Shown: positions 54,947 through 62,379 of the stretch, one piece after another
How the letters are laid out: each line of letters opens with the position of its first letter
Numbering within the stretch: the first letter of the stretch is position 1
The notes under the pieces: generated by a model
What the model saw: only the letters and a program-made list of their open reading frames with translations
Told to the model about the DNA's origin: nothing
Database searches by the model: none
Translations under genes and position numbers: made by a program
DNA from: Desulfosudis oleivorans
GTDB taxonomy: Bacteria; Desulfobacterota; Desulfobacteria; Desulfobacterales; SURF-7
Length of the DNA: 64,000 bases
NCBI GenBank assembly: GCA_020723305.1
Contig: DYJC01000005.1
Span: 62,001-126,000, forward strand
Direction: 5' to 3'

Positions 54947-56155
54947 ATGAATGTAGCTTTGCGCCGGAAGTCTTTTGTCATTATAATTGCCGCTGTTATT
55001 GTTCTGGCAATGGTTTACGGATTTTTTCCAAAAGCAGTAGATGTCGACCTGGTGCAGGTCAAACGAGGTCCGTTGCAGGTAACCATCGAAGAAGAAGGAC
55101 GCACCCGCCTGAAAGAACGCTTTGTTATCACGGCTCCGACAGCCGGATATCTGGAACGGATTACCGCCAAAGCAGGCGATAAGGTGAAAAAAGATCAGAA
55201 CATAATCGTACTGGAACCCTTGCGCTCACCGGTGCTGGATTCACGCAGCCGGGCTGAAGCAGAATCGACTGTTACCGCAACCGAGGCAGCTCTCAATGCT
55301 GCTGTTGAAAAAGAGAGTGCCGCAGCAGCAGACGCCGGATATATGGAAAAAAGAATTGAGAGATTAAAAAATCTATACGCCAAAGGCTCGATTTCAAAAG
55401 ATCAGTTTGATCAGATCGAAGCAGAGACCCGAAAAGCCCGGGCTATCCAGCGTTCTGCTCAGGCTGCGGTGGAGGTTGCACGATCCGAACTGGAGCGAGC
55501 AAAAACACTGCTTCAGAATTATGCTTCCATCGAAAATACAGCCGGCCACAATACGGTTTATGTCGCCTCGCCGATCAACGGCAGTATTTTCAGAATCTTC
55601 AAAGAAAGCGAGGGTGCCGTCAATGTCGGTGAGCCGCTGATGGAAATCGGTGATTCCAGAAACCTGGAGGTTCGGGTGGAAGTTCTTTCTTCCGATGCGG
55701 TGAAGATTCAAAAAGGAACAAAGGTGTTCTTTAAACGCTGGGGCGGTGATGGAATCCTGGAAGGAGTTGTCCGGGTGGTCGAGCCTTCGGGATTTACCAA
55801 GATCTCCAGCCTGGGTGTGGAAGAACAGCGTGTTTTTGTGATTGCCGATATCACATCACCTTCCGAAAATTGGAGCGCCCTGGGCGATGGATATCGTCTG
55901 GAAGCTCATTTTGTCATCTGGGATGGAAAGGACGTTCTTCAGATTCCCACCAGTTCTCTTTTTCGTGTCAATGATGATTGGGCGGTATTTGTAGAAGAGA
56001 AAGGAAAGGCTCAGCAGCGCCTTTTGAAAATCGGGAATCGCAACGGCCTTGTGGCAGAAATCATTTCCGGTCTGAATGAAAAAGAAAAAGTCATTGCCCA
56101 TCCGGACGATACGGTGAACAACGGCGTTCGCGTGAATGAGAGGTCAGCTCTTTAG
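54947..56155 (+). CDS. HlyD/RND-type membrane-fusion adaptor
   Basis: 402 residues with an N-terminal membrane anchor, a lipoyl half-motif (GYLERITAKAGDKVKKDQ), a long alpha-helical hairpin rich in Ala/Glu/Lys, then beta-barrel and membrane-proximal domains (RVNERSAL at the end). It links the inner-membrane pump to the outer membrane. The ATG follows the permease by 11 bp behind AAGGAG. No outer-membrane TolC gene is in the window. Confidence 0.9.
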   Translation: MNVALRRKSFVIIIAAVIVLAMVYGFFPKAVDVDLVQVKRGPLQVTIEEEGRTRLKERFVITAPTAGYLERITAKAGDKVKKDQNIIVLEPLRSPVLDSRSRAEAESTVTATEAALNAAVEKESAAAADAGYMEKRIERLKNLYAKGSISKDQFDQIEAETRKARAIQRSAQAAVEVARSELERAKTLLQNYASIENTAGHNTVYVASPINGSIFRIFKESEGAVNVGEPLMEIGDSRNLEVRVEVLSSDAVKIQKGTKVFFKRWGGDGILEGVVRVVEPSGFTKISSLGVEEQRVFVIADITSPSENWSALGDGYRLEAHFVIWDGKDVLQIPTSSLFRVNDDWAVFVEEKGKAQQRLLKIGNRNGLVAEIISGLNEKEKVIAHPDDTVNNGVRVNERSAL

Positions 56156-56156
56156 T

Positions 56157-56897
56157 CTAGATCTGTTTATCCTCATCCATAATCCGCTGAAATTCAGAAG
56201 GGTATTTTGAACTGAAAATCCATGATTCCTGTTCTCCGGGCAGCACAAGACAGAGCGACAGCGCGTGGAGTCCCAGACGATCAAAGGCACAATGGGTTTT
56301 CATATAATGTGCCGCCCGCTGCGAGCCATATCTGGAATCACCCAGAACCGGATGGCCGGAAAGTTTTGCATGACGCCGGATCTGATGCTTCCTGCCGGTT
56401 AACGGTTCACACTCGATCAGGGAATAATGGGGACTATGATCCATCAACCTGATCCTTGTCCGGCAATCCACTTTCCGCCCTGCACCTGCCGGGTTCTTTC
56501 GTCCGCCTGCTTCCGGCGAAAGGGGCATATCCCACAACTCCTCTTCTCCGATGGAAAGATCCAAATTTCCATGAATCAGCGCCACATAGTTTTTTTTTAT
56601 TGTCCGCTCTTCGAACTGCCTTGAAAACCAGCGCTGAACCGCTTTATCAAATCCCAGAAGGATGATCCCGCTGGTTTCCATATCCAGTCTGTGGATGGGA
56701 CTGATGGTATATTCTTTTGAATAATTGGTTGCTTCGGACAGTGCCCTGTCCTTTTCCATCATCATGGAAACAAAGGAGACAATATCCTTTCCCGGTTCAT
56801 TATGACTGCTCAAACCACAGGGTTTGTCCACCATGATCCAGCCTTTTCCCGATGCAATAATGGGAATATGATTCACATTCTTCCGTTGATTGTTCAT
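56157..56897 (-). CDS. RluA-family RNA pseudouridine synthase
   Basis: 246 residues with HRLDMETSGIILLGF (catalytic Asp in RLD), EPLTGRKHQIRRHAKLSGHP and GDSRYG. Isomerises uridine in rRNA or tRNA; the substrate position cannot be told. There is no S4 domain, as in the RluA/RluC short form. It starts 5 bp before the alcohol dehydrogenase stop and converges with the HlyD gene. Confidence 0.9.
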   Translation of the reverse strand: MNNQRKNVNHIPIIASGKGWIMVDKPCGLSSHNEPGKDIVSFVSMMMEKDRALSEATNYSKEYTISPIHRLDMETSGIILLGFDKAVQRWFSRQFEERTIKKNYVALIHGNLDLSIGEEELWDMPLSPEAGGRKNPAGAGRKVDCRTRIRLMDHSPHYSLIECEPLTGRKHQIRRHAKLSGHPVLGDSRYGSQRAAHYMKTHCAFDRLGLHALSLCLVLPGEQESWIFSSKYPSEFQRIMDEDKQI

Positions 56898-56902
56898 TGT
56901 TC

Positions 56903-58012
56903 TTATAATTTGCCCAGACTTTTCCGATAAAGCGTCCGGATATCTGCGGCCGTTGGTTTTGGCACTGTGTTCTCTACGCTTTTTGCCATCAGCGCCATTT
57001 CCGTGTAGAGAGAGATTTCCTCATCCGTGAGGGTCAGCGAAGGCTTCATCTGTTTATTAATCAACGACTGAAGTTCTTCCAAGCTATTCATCCCCATGGC
57101 ATCCAGAATACCGGCTATCTTTTTCAAATTGTGCGTTTGCACGTAGCTCAGGTATTCACAGAGAAGAAGACCATTTGCCTTGCCGTGATCAATATTGTTG
57201 AAAAACGTCAGGGAATACCCCATGGCATGAACCACGGTAGTGCCGGTCTGGGCAATAGCCATTCCCCCGAGCATGGCGCCGAGCAGCAGTTTTTCACGGG
57301 TTTGAAAATCAATTGTAAGGGTGTCATCCAGCAAACCCAGAGCCGGGCCGAGCATTCTCAAGGATTCCAGCGCAATCATGGTGCTCATGGCATTGGATTT
57401 TCTGGAAAGAATGCTTTCAACCGAATGGGAGAGGGCATCAATGGCCGTGTTCACCGTCACCTCATAGGGGAGTTTTTCCGTATAGGTCGCGTCGAGAAAT
57501 GCGACTCTGGGAAACAGGGTCACATGGGAAAGATTTTTTTTGGTTTTATTGCTCATGTCCGTAAGGATGGAATAAGGCGTGACCTCGCTTCCGGTTCCGG
57601 CTGTGGTGGGGACTGCAATAACCGGCAGAGGCATTTTTTCATACGGCCCACTGAAAAGAGTATTGTCAGCCAAATTATTTACAGCCAGAACCGCCACGGC
57701 CTTGGCAGCATCCATGGGCGAACCGCCGCCGATTCCGATGATAAAATCCGCCTTTTCCGATCTTGCTTTATCTGCGGCATCCCGCACATTTTCAATGCAA
57801 GGATTGGGCTGGATTTCATCATATACTGACCATGAGACGGAAACACTTGAAAGCGCTGCACACACCTCCTCCAATGCACCGCTGATCCGGGCTGAGTTTT
57901 TTCCGGTGACGATCAGGGCTTTCTTCCCATGATGCCCGAATATGTCTCCATGTTTTTTCACACAGCCTTTCCCGAAAATCACCTGTGTCGGCATCTGATA
58001 GGACAGATCCAT
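56903..58012 (-). CDS. Iron-containing alcohol dehydrogenase
   Basis: 369 residues with start MDLSYQMPTQVIFGKGCV behind AGGTGGA. The NAD-binding GIGGGSPMDAAKAVA and the metal-binding DALSHSVES with later His residues (VVHAMGYSLTFFNNIDHGKA) mark the group-III Fe-dependent enzymes. It oxidises or reduces a short alcohol/aldehyde; the substrate is open. Co-directional with the pseudouridine synthase. Confidence 0.92.
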   Translation of the reverse strand: MDLSYQMPTQVIFGKGCVKKHGDIFGHHGKKALIVTGKNSARISGALEEVCAALSSVSVSWSVYDEIQPNPCIENVRDAADKARSEKADFIIGIGGGSPMDAAKAVAVLAVNNLADNTLFSGPYEKMPLPVIAVPTTAGTGSEVTPYSILTDMSNKTKKNLSHVTLFPRVAFLDATYTEKLPYEVTVNTAIDALSHSVESILSRKSNAMSTMIALESLRMLGPALGLLDDTLTIDFQTREKLLLGAMLGGMAIAQTGTTVVHAMGYSLTFFNNIDHGKANGLLLCEYLSYVQTHNLKKIAGILDAMGMNSLEELQSLINKQMKPSLTLTDEEISLYTEMALMAKSVENTVPKPTAADIRTLYRKSLGKL

Positions 58013-58241
58013 GTTTTCTTTCCACCTTATAATACACTTGAACAGGTAAAAAACCCGGGGCGCTTTATCCACGACACGGTTTTTTCCTCTTTGGATAAGA
58101 ATCGGTGTAACGATATAGCAGCATATTCGTTGAGGTAGGGTCTGAACGAAGCTACCAGATCAACAATTTTATCCAATTCGCTCCTGGAAAATCCGGCACT
58201 GCTGACAATGCCCAATCATAAAATACTGTATGGTTCGAATA

Positions 58242-58472
58242 CTATAAGGCGGCCGTTTTATGCAATCTCTCTGCAAGCCAAATCTTAATAATCGATTGCC
58301 GAGGCACACCAAGACGTTTCGCTTCTTTATCTAAAGACTGAATCATCCATAAAGGAAAATCGACATTAACCCTTTTTTGTTCTTGGTTCGGTCGCCTCGC
58401 TTTTGAAAAATCCAGATGCTCTAAAACGCTTTTCCCTTCATCCAACTTTTTATCTAATTCTTTAGCTTTCAT
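58242..58472 (-). CDS. CopG/BrnA-like antitoxin
   Basis: 76 residues with start MKAKELDKKLDEGK. The C-terminal part (KRVNVDFPLWMIQSLDKEAK then RLGVPRQSIIKIWLAERL) is a ribbon-helix-helix DNA-binding domain; the N-terminal part would bind the toxin. It follows the BrnT gene with 11 bp overlap, the family order toxin then antitoxin. It likely represses the pair at the dyad upstream of the toxin. Confidence 0.85.
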   Translation of the reverse strand: MKAKELDKKLDEGKSVLEHLDFSKARRPNQEQKRVNVDFPLWMIQSLDKEAKRLGVPRQSIIKIWLAERLHKTAAL

Positions 58473-58722
58473 AAAGCTCAACCTCCTCATCTCTGGCACA
58501 CCGAACTGAGATTATTCTAATATTATCAGCCCTATATGTGATAATCCCAGTCCAGTGTTTTTCGTCAATTTTGCCGATGATCAGGAATCTCAGTTCATCG
58601 GTTGTTTTTGCTGGAATCTCTAATAAATCCGGATCATTCCAAATATCTTGAGCTTCAACGAAATCAATCCCATGCTTATCTTTATTTGCATGTGATTTAG
58701 CAAGGTCAAATTCAAAGTTCAT
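58462..58722 (-). CDS. brnT: BrnT-family toxin
   Basis: 86 residues with start MNFEFDLAKSHANKDKHGID. The family landmarks FEFDLAKSHANKDKHGIDF, DPDLLEIPA and the closing VRCARDEEVELYES (RelE-like fold, R and E side chains) are present. BrnT is an mRNA-cleaving RNase neutralised by its partner. An earlier ATG would begin before the predicted -10 box and is rejected. The predicted transcript starts only about 3 bases before this ATG. Confidence 0.85.
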   Translation of the reverse strand: MNFEFDLAKSHANKDKHGIDFVEAQDIWNDPDLLEIPAKTTDELRFLIIGKIDEKHWTGIITYRADNIRIISVRCARDEEVELYES

Positions 58723-58759
58723 GGTATATCCAATATACCAATCAGGCATATTTTGTCAA
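58722..58759 (-). promoter_or_regulatory. Toxin promoter with overlapping operator dyad
   Basis: On the minus strand TTGACA (58759-58754), 16 bp, TATATT (58737-58732). The 8-bp arms TGGTATAT and ATATACCA (58722-58740) form a dyad that covers the -10 and the start site, the expected place for the antitoxin to bind. The predicted start near 58725 leaves almost no leader. Confidence 0.6.
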
Positions 58760-58850
58760 CCACGGTGGTTTGTGAGGATGGATTCGAACAGTTTGTGTGA
58801 AAGGAGCGACATGAACATTGTATCTCATGAACAAACTATTTTCGCCTCCT

Positions 58851-58887
58851 CTTATTCATCGAAATAAATATCGGCTGCTTTTTACTT
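58851..58887. repeat. 37-bp direct repeat, left copy
   Basis: Identical to 61901-61937 over 37 bases (begins CTTATTCATCGAAATAAATA). The two copies bracket the restriction/defence remnants. A candidate attachment or insertion-scar repeat; no integrase gene is present in the window. Confidence 0.8.
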
Positions 58888-58889
58888 AT

Positions 58890-58941
58890 AACCCTGCTCC
58901 CTAATAAAAAGTTGACAAAAAATTTGATTGGTAGCAGGGTT
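58890..58941. repeat. 9-bp inverted repeat next to the left direct repeat
   Basis: AACCCTGCT (58890-58898) and AGCAGGGTT (58933-58941) are perfect inverted halves 34 bp apart, starting 2 bp after the left direct repeat. Possibly a recombination or end sequence of the island. Confidence 0.5.
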
Positions 58942-59023
58942 AAAATCAAAATTCAAATCGATCCCAAAATTATTTATTTAAATACATTTGTAAATTAAGT
59001 TGTTACGCCATTTTTACTAAACT

Positions 59024-59122
59024 TTAACCGGACAGCAGTGCCTCAAAATGAACAATGAATTCCTGCATTACTTTAAAAGACAAATCATTCTTTGATTGGA
59101 TGCGATTATTTGATTTTTTCAT
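59024..59122 (-). CDS. Possible 32-residue peptide with very strong ribosome site
   Basis: A minus-strand frame MKKSNNRIQSKNDLSFKVMQ and on to ALLSG preceded by AAAGGAGGAGGCGCTC, a near-ideal Shine-Dalgarno. No similarity is recognised. It may be the truncated N-terminus of a lost transposase or island gene, or a real small peptide. It lies in the otherwise gene-free stretch 58760-59203. Confidence 0.25.
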   Translation of the reverse strand: MKKSNNRIQSKNDLSFKVMQEFIVHFEALLSG

Positions 59123-59203
59123 GAGCGCCTCCTCCTTTTTTGAGATTAGGTATAAGCACTCATATATTATGCAGAATCGATAGTTTGTTAAAAGCTATTA
59201 CTG

Positions 59204-60143
59204 TCAAGCGATTTCCGAACCGTAACTGCAAAAAATAATATCATATTCCGTCGTTTTGCTGTTTGACCCTCTTGCGGTTAAATCGCCAATGCTAAAACAT
59301 CTACCATCATCATCCTTATATCTATAAAACTTTCTTATATATTCTTCAGAGTATTCTGAATATTGTGTATGGAAATCAAAATTTTGAGTTTTGGTATAGA
59401 AGTGTATTACATCATGAATGTGATTATATGTTTTTGAGTCACTTCTCGCTGATAACCTCTGCCAAATGATTTCATTTTGAAAGTTTGAGTCTCCCAGTAT
59501 CTCATCCATTATAATTTTTATAGAATGGCCTTTTTTTAAATCTAAATGCAAATAAATACCCCCGTCCTCTGACAGAATCTCTCTCAAATAAATTGTTCTC
59601 TCACGAAGATTCTCTAAAAATTCTGAAGAAATCACTTTATCAGAATAGCTTGTTGATCCAGATTTAGACTGGAAATCACTCTTCGTAGCAAACAGTGGAT
59701 CAATATAAACTAGCTTCACCTATCCCTTGACCTTGTCTTGAATCAGAGGATCGGTATTCTGATAGCAGGCTTTCAAAAATTGAAGATTATCGCCCTGAAC
59801 CAATAAATTCTGACAGTCTTGCTGATTGCACTGCTTTTTTTCAAACAGGGACAACTGGGTGTGGGGACTCAGGCCGCCGCCCTTAAAGCAGCGCTCCACC
59901 TGAAGCGGAGAACCGCCATCCACCAGAAAGGTCTGGTTGAGTATGGCGGCTTCACTGCGTTTTCCGGAATATTCCAGGGTGGCAATCTTGACCCCGTTCA
60001 AGGTTGCCACATCAAATGCCTCATTCCTGGAACATACGTTCGGAAACAGCTTGGGCATAAGTTCCGACGCAGGCTCGATTCCTTTTTTTTAAAGCGTCGA
60101 TGAGTTGATTTTTTTCTTCGTCCGTCAGCATAATTTTTGCCAT
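59204..60143 (-). pseudogene. Broken Mod-type (N6-adenine) DNA methyltransferase
   Basis: The true start is the ATG at 60143 (MAKIMLTDEEKNQLIDALKK) overlapping the DUF1016 stop (TAATG). An 8-A run near 60085 shifts the frame by +1; the correct frame continues GIEPASELMPKLFPNV. A TAG at 59720-59722 then interrupts in frame (KVKG-stop-VKLVYIDP). Motif IV reads YIDPLF instead of DPPF. The sequence ends after SYGSEIA, lacking the C-terminal half of a type III/type II-beta methylase. Three independent lesions make activity very unlikely. Confidence 0.8.
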
Positions 60144-61177
60144 TAGTTGCGCTCCGTTTCCTTCTGCAGTATCTGTTTGAACTCTTTTTCCGTGGGCAGT
60201 TTCCTGGTCAGCTCATCCGGCAGATGGTCGTGCAAACGGTATTCGGCCACACCAATGGGATTAATTTTTGTCTGAAGCGAATATTCCACTTCCAAATGAT
60301 CCTTTTCCGCACACAGAATAATACCGATGGAGGGATTTTCCTCGGGACCTTTTTCTCTGTCGTTCAGCAGGTTCAAATAAAAATCCATTTTCCCGGCATA
60401 TTCCGGTTTAAATTTTCCGATCTTTAATTCAATAACTATCAGGGCCTTGAGAAACCGGTGGTAAAACAGCAAATCTAGGAAATAGTCATTATTCCCCAGG
60501 GTCAGCTTGTGCTGATTCCCGATAAAACAAAAACCATATCCCAGCTCCAGAATAAACGCCTGCAATCGGTCGATCAGCCGCTGTTCCAGTTCACGCTCGC
60601 GCAGGGGCCTACCGATCCCCAGAAATTCCAGATTATATGAACTTTTCAATGCTTCGTCAGCCTGTTCCGCCAAATGAGCAGGAAGGACCTCTCCAAAATT
60701 ATGGGTTTTTGTTTCCAGCCGTGCCCGCTCGTATGCACCGGCCTTAATCTGGTTCAACAGCACATTGCGGCTCCAGCCCATCTTCCGGGCGGCTTCAATA
60801 TAATAGGCACGGATATCAAAATTATCAATTTTGTTCATAATCAATAGGTTATGTCCCCATGGAAGTTCTGCGACAACCTGTCGCAGATTTGGGTGTGCCG
60901 CATACTGCTCGTAAAAACGTTTCATGTCCCACAAGTTGCGGGAAGAAAACCCCTTGTGGCCGGGAAATGATCCCTTTAAATCCCGGGCAAGGTTTTCCAC
61001 CACGGACTTGCCCCATCCTTCTTTGGTCTGTTTTTCATCAATCATTCGGCCGATATCCCAATACAATGCAATCAGGTCCCGGTTAACGGCCCTTGCCGCA
61101 GAGATCCGTGCGGTTATAACACGTTGTTTGATATCGGACACCAGTTTGATATAGATGCTGCTGGATTCGATTTTCAT
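60143..61177 (-). CDS. DUF1016 / PDDEXK nuclease-domain protein (YhcG-like)
   Basis: The start is MKIESSSIYIKLVSDIKQRV (after AGGA); two upstream ATGs (61186, 61204) remain possible. The N-terminal DUF1016 helical domain (ALYWDIGRMIDEKQ; SSRNLWDMKRFYEQY) leads to a PDDEXK-fold nuclease domain (GNNDYFLDLLFYH, then VIELKIGKF, the D...ExK motif). Family members are often found with restriction-modification or defence genes; the action is unproved. Coupled to the methylase remnant downstream and overlapping the nuclease fragment upstream. Confidence 0.9.
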   Translation of the reverse strand: MKIESSSIYIKLVSDIKQRVITARISAARAVNRDLIALYWDIGRMIDEKQTKEGWGKSVVENLARDLKGSFPGHKGFSSRNLWDMKRFYEQYAAHPNLRQVVAELPWGHNLLIMNKIDNFDIRAYYIEAARKMGWSRNVLLNQIKAGAYERARLETKTHNFGEVLPAHLAEQADEALKSSYNLEFLGIGRPLRERELEQRLIDRLQAFILELGYGFCFIGNQHKLTLGNNDYFLDLLFYHRFLKALIVIELKIGKFKPEYAGKMDFYLNLLNDREKGPEENPSIGIILCAEKDHLEVEYSLQTKINPIGVAEYRLHDHLPDELTRKLPTEKEFKQILQKETERN

Positions 61178-61190
61178 GATCTTCATCCTG

Positions 61191-61544
61191 TCAGTTAAAT
61201 GCAAAAGCCTTGGTTACCATCCGGTCCAGGACCTCCATCGGTGTTTCACCTTCTTTTTTCGGTTTCAGGGTAAACTTGTTGATCCGTAAAAACCGGTATC
61301 CATAGGTTTCCAATTCAATCTGCCGGTGGATGTCATAGTCCAGGTATTCCTGCGAAAAATTATGATGGGTAACGATTTCCGGATTTTTGGTATGATATTC
61401 CATGCCGTCATATTCCAAAATAAGTACTCGCTCCCTGCTGGATTTTGAATAGGCCATTAAAAAATCCACCCGGTATTTCGGAATCTGTTTTGCGAACTCC
61501 GTCCGAATGTATTCGCCGATTTTAACCTGGGGAGCCAATTTCAA
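61191..61544 (-). pseudogene. C-terminal fragment of a helicase/endonuclease-like protein
   Basis: 117 residues with YRVDFLMAYS, RVLILEYDGMEYH and YLDYDIHRQIELETYGYRFL, the Vsr/PDDEXK-like nuclease end (D...ExDG...H) seen at the C-terminus of large defence helicases. The apparent TTG start lies inside the terminal repeat of MITE copy C, so the N-terminal bulk of the gene has been cut away. The nuclease core is intact but a stable product is unlikely. Confidence 0.6.
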
Positions 61545-61653
61545 AACGATTAAAAAGCATCACACCGGCGAAAGTCAGTGCCCAAAAAAGAGCCGAAAAT
61601 ACTGGATTCTATTTTTCGCCGGAACTACAACAACAGGCTTTTGAAATTGGCTC
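61532..61653. repeat. MITE-like element, copy C
   Basis: 122 bp bounded by the same 15-bp inverted termini as copy A (GAGCCAATTTCAAAA ... TTTTGAAATTGGCTC), in the opposite orientation. Internal ATCACACCGGCGAAAGTC and CGCCGGAACTACAACAACAG match copy A. No target duplication is seen. It truncates the nuclease fragment whose frame begins inside it. Confidence 0.8.
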
Positions 61654-61900
61654 AATTGTTTGCGCTATAGCAATTCTTAATTATAACTCTTATAATTATT
61701 CGATCCGATTTGATGCTATAACAACCTGATCAAATCAAGTCAATACATTAAAATTACAACAAATTATTTAATGATCAGATAATTGAAATAATCTGATCAA
61801 GCTGATTTCAATGCTAATAAACAATGTAAATGTTTTTTAAGGTACAACTCTGTATTCTTTTAAGTCACTTTTATCACTGATTCCGAGTAATTTTGAAATA

Positions 61901-61937
61901 CTTATTCATCGAAATAAATATCGGCTGCTTTTTACTT
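61901..61937. repeat. 37-bp direct repeat, right copy
   Basis: Perfect copy of 58851-58887; ends 97 bp before the 3' end of the tRNA-Glu gene. The flanking bases differ at both ends, so 37 bp is the exact extent. The gap 61654-62034 contains otherwise only the tRNA terminator hairpin. Confidence 0.8.
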
Positions 61938-61991
61938 GTTTTTCGATTGTGTGTGGGAATATTGTGGGGAGTCGAAATTTTAGAAATAAAA

Positions 61992-62009
61992 AAGAGCCTA
62001 TCAGCTCTT
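61992..62009 (-). terminator. Intrinsic terminator of the tRNA-Glu gene
   Basis: On the minus strand AAGAGC-6-GCTCTT is followed by a T-rich run (TTTTATTT), 26 bp after the tRNA 3' end. Confidence 0.75.
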
Positions 62010-62034
62010 CTTAATATATTAATCTTGTTTGGTA

Positions 62035-62106
62035 TGATCCCAAGGGGATTTGAACCCCTGTTACCGGCGTGAGAGGCCAGCGTCCTAACCGCTAGACGAT
62101 GGGACC
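62035..62106 (-). tRNA. tRNA-Glu (anticodon CTC)
   Basis: A 72-base cloverleaf: acceptor GGTCCCA/TGGGATC (one G-T pair), D-arm GTC...GAC, anticodon stem CTGGC/GCCGG with loop CTCTCAC (anticodon CTC, U33 present), T-arm AGGGG-TTCAAAT-CCCCT. The discriminator is A and CCA is not encoded. Decodes GAG. It adjoins the direct-repeat-flanked remnant region; tRNA genes are common integration neighbours. Confidence 0.95.
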
Positions 62107-62176
62107 ATTGAAGGCATTTTTAGTATCCTAACTCTCAAGTTTTGTCAATGTCAATATCATTTTCAAGACACTGGAT

Positions 62177-62377
62177 TCATATGTTCCGGCTTTTTCCCGT
62201 CTTGTAACCCAGGATAAAGTAAAGAACCGGCCCGATAAAAGGCAGAAAAGCAACAAAAGCCCAGAGCGCTTTTTTCCCCATGGATCCAAAATCCTTGCGG
62301 GCAATATCGATGAAAGAGATACAGGTAAAAAGGTAAAACAAAACTCCTACAGCGACAATCAGATGTGCGGTGGTCAT
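62177..62377 (-). CDS. PLDc_N-domain small membrane protein
   Basis: 66 residues with two membrane helices and the PLDc_N pattern (IARKDFGSMGKKALWAFVAF then PFIGPVLYFILG). This is the short domain found at the N-terminus of cardiolipin synthases and alone as small membrane proteins of unknown role. It lies 2 bp after the transglycosylase stop on the same strand. Confidence 0.8.
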   Translation of the reverse strand: MTTAHLIVAVGVLFYLFTCISFIDIARKDFGSMGKKALWAFVAFLPFIGPVLYFILGYKTGKSRNI

Positions 62378-62379
62378 TT

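Noticed and set aside
58027-58215. 62-codon minus-strand frame between the antitoxin and alcohol dehydrogenase genes
   Set aside because: It has only a TTG start without ribosome site and overlaps the region upstream of the dehydrogenase; no family pattern is recognised. It may be a decayed end of another gene.
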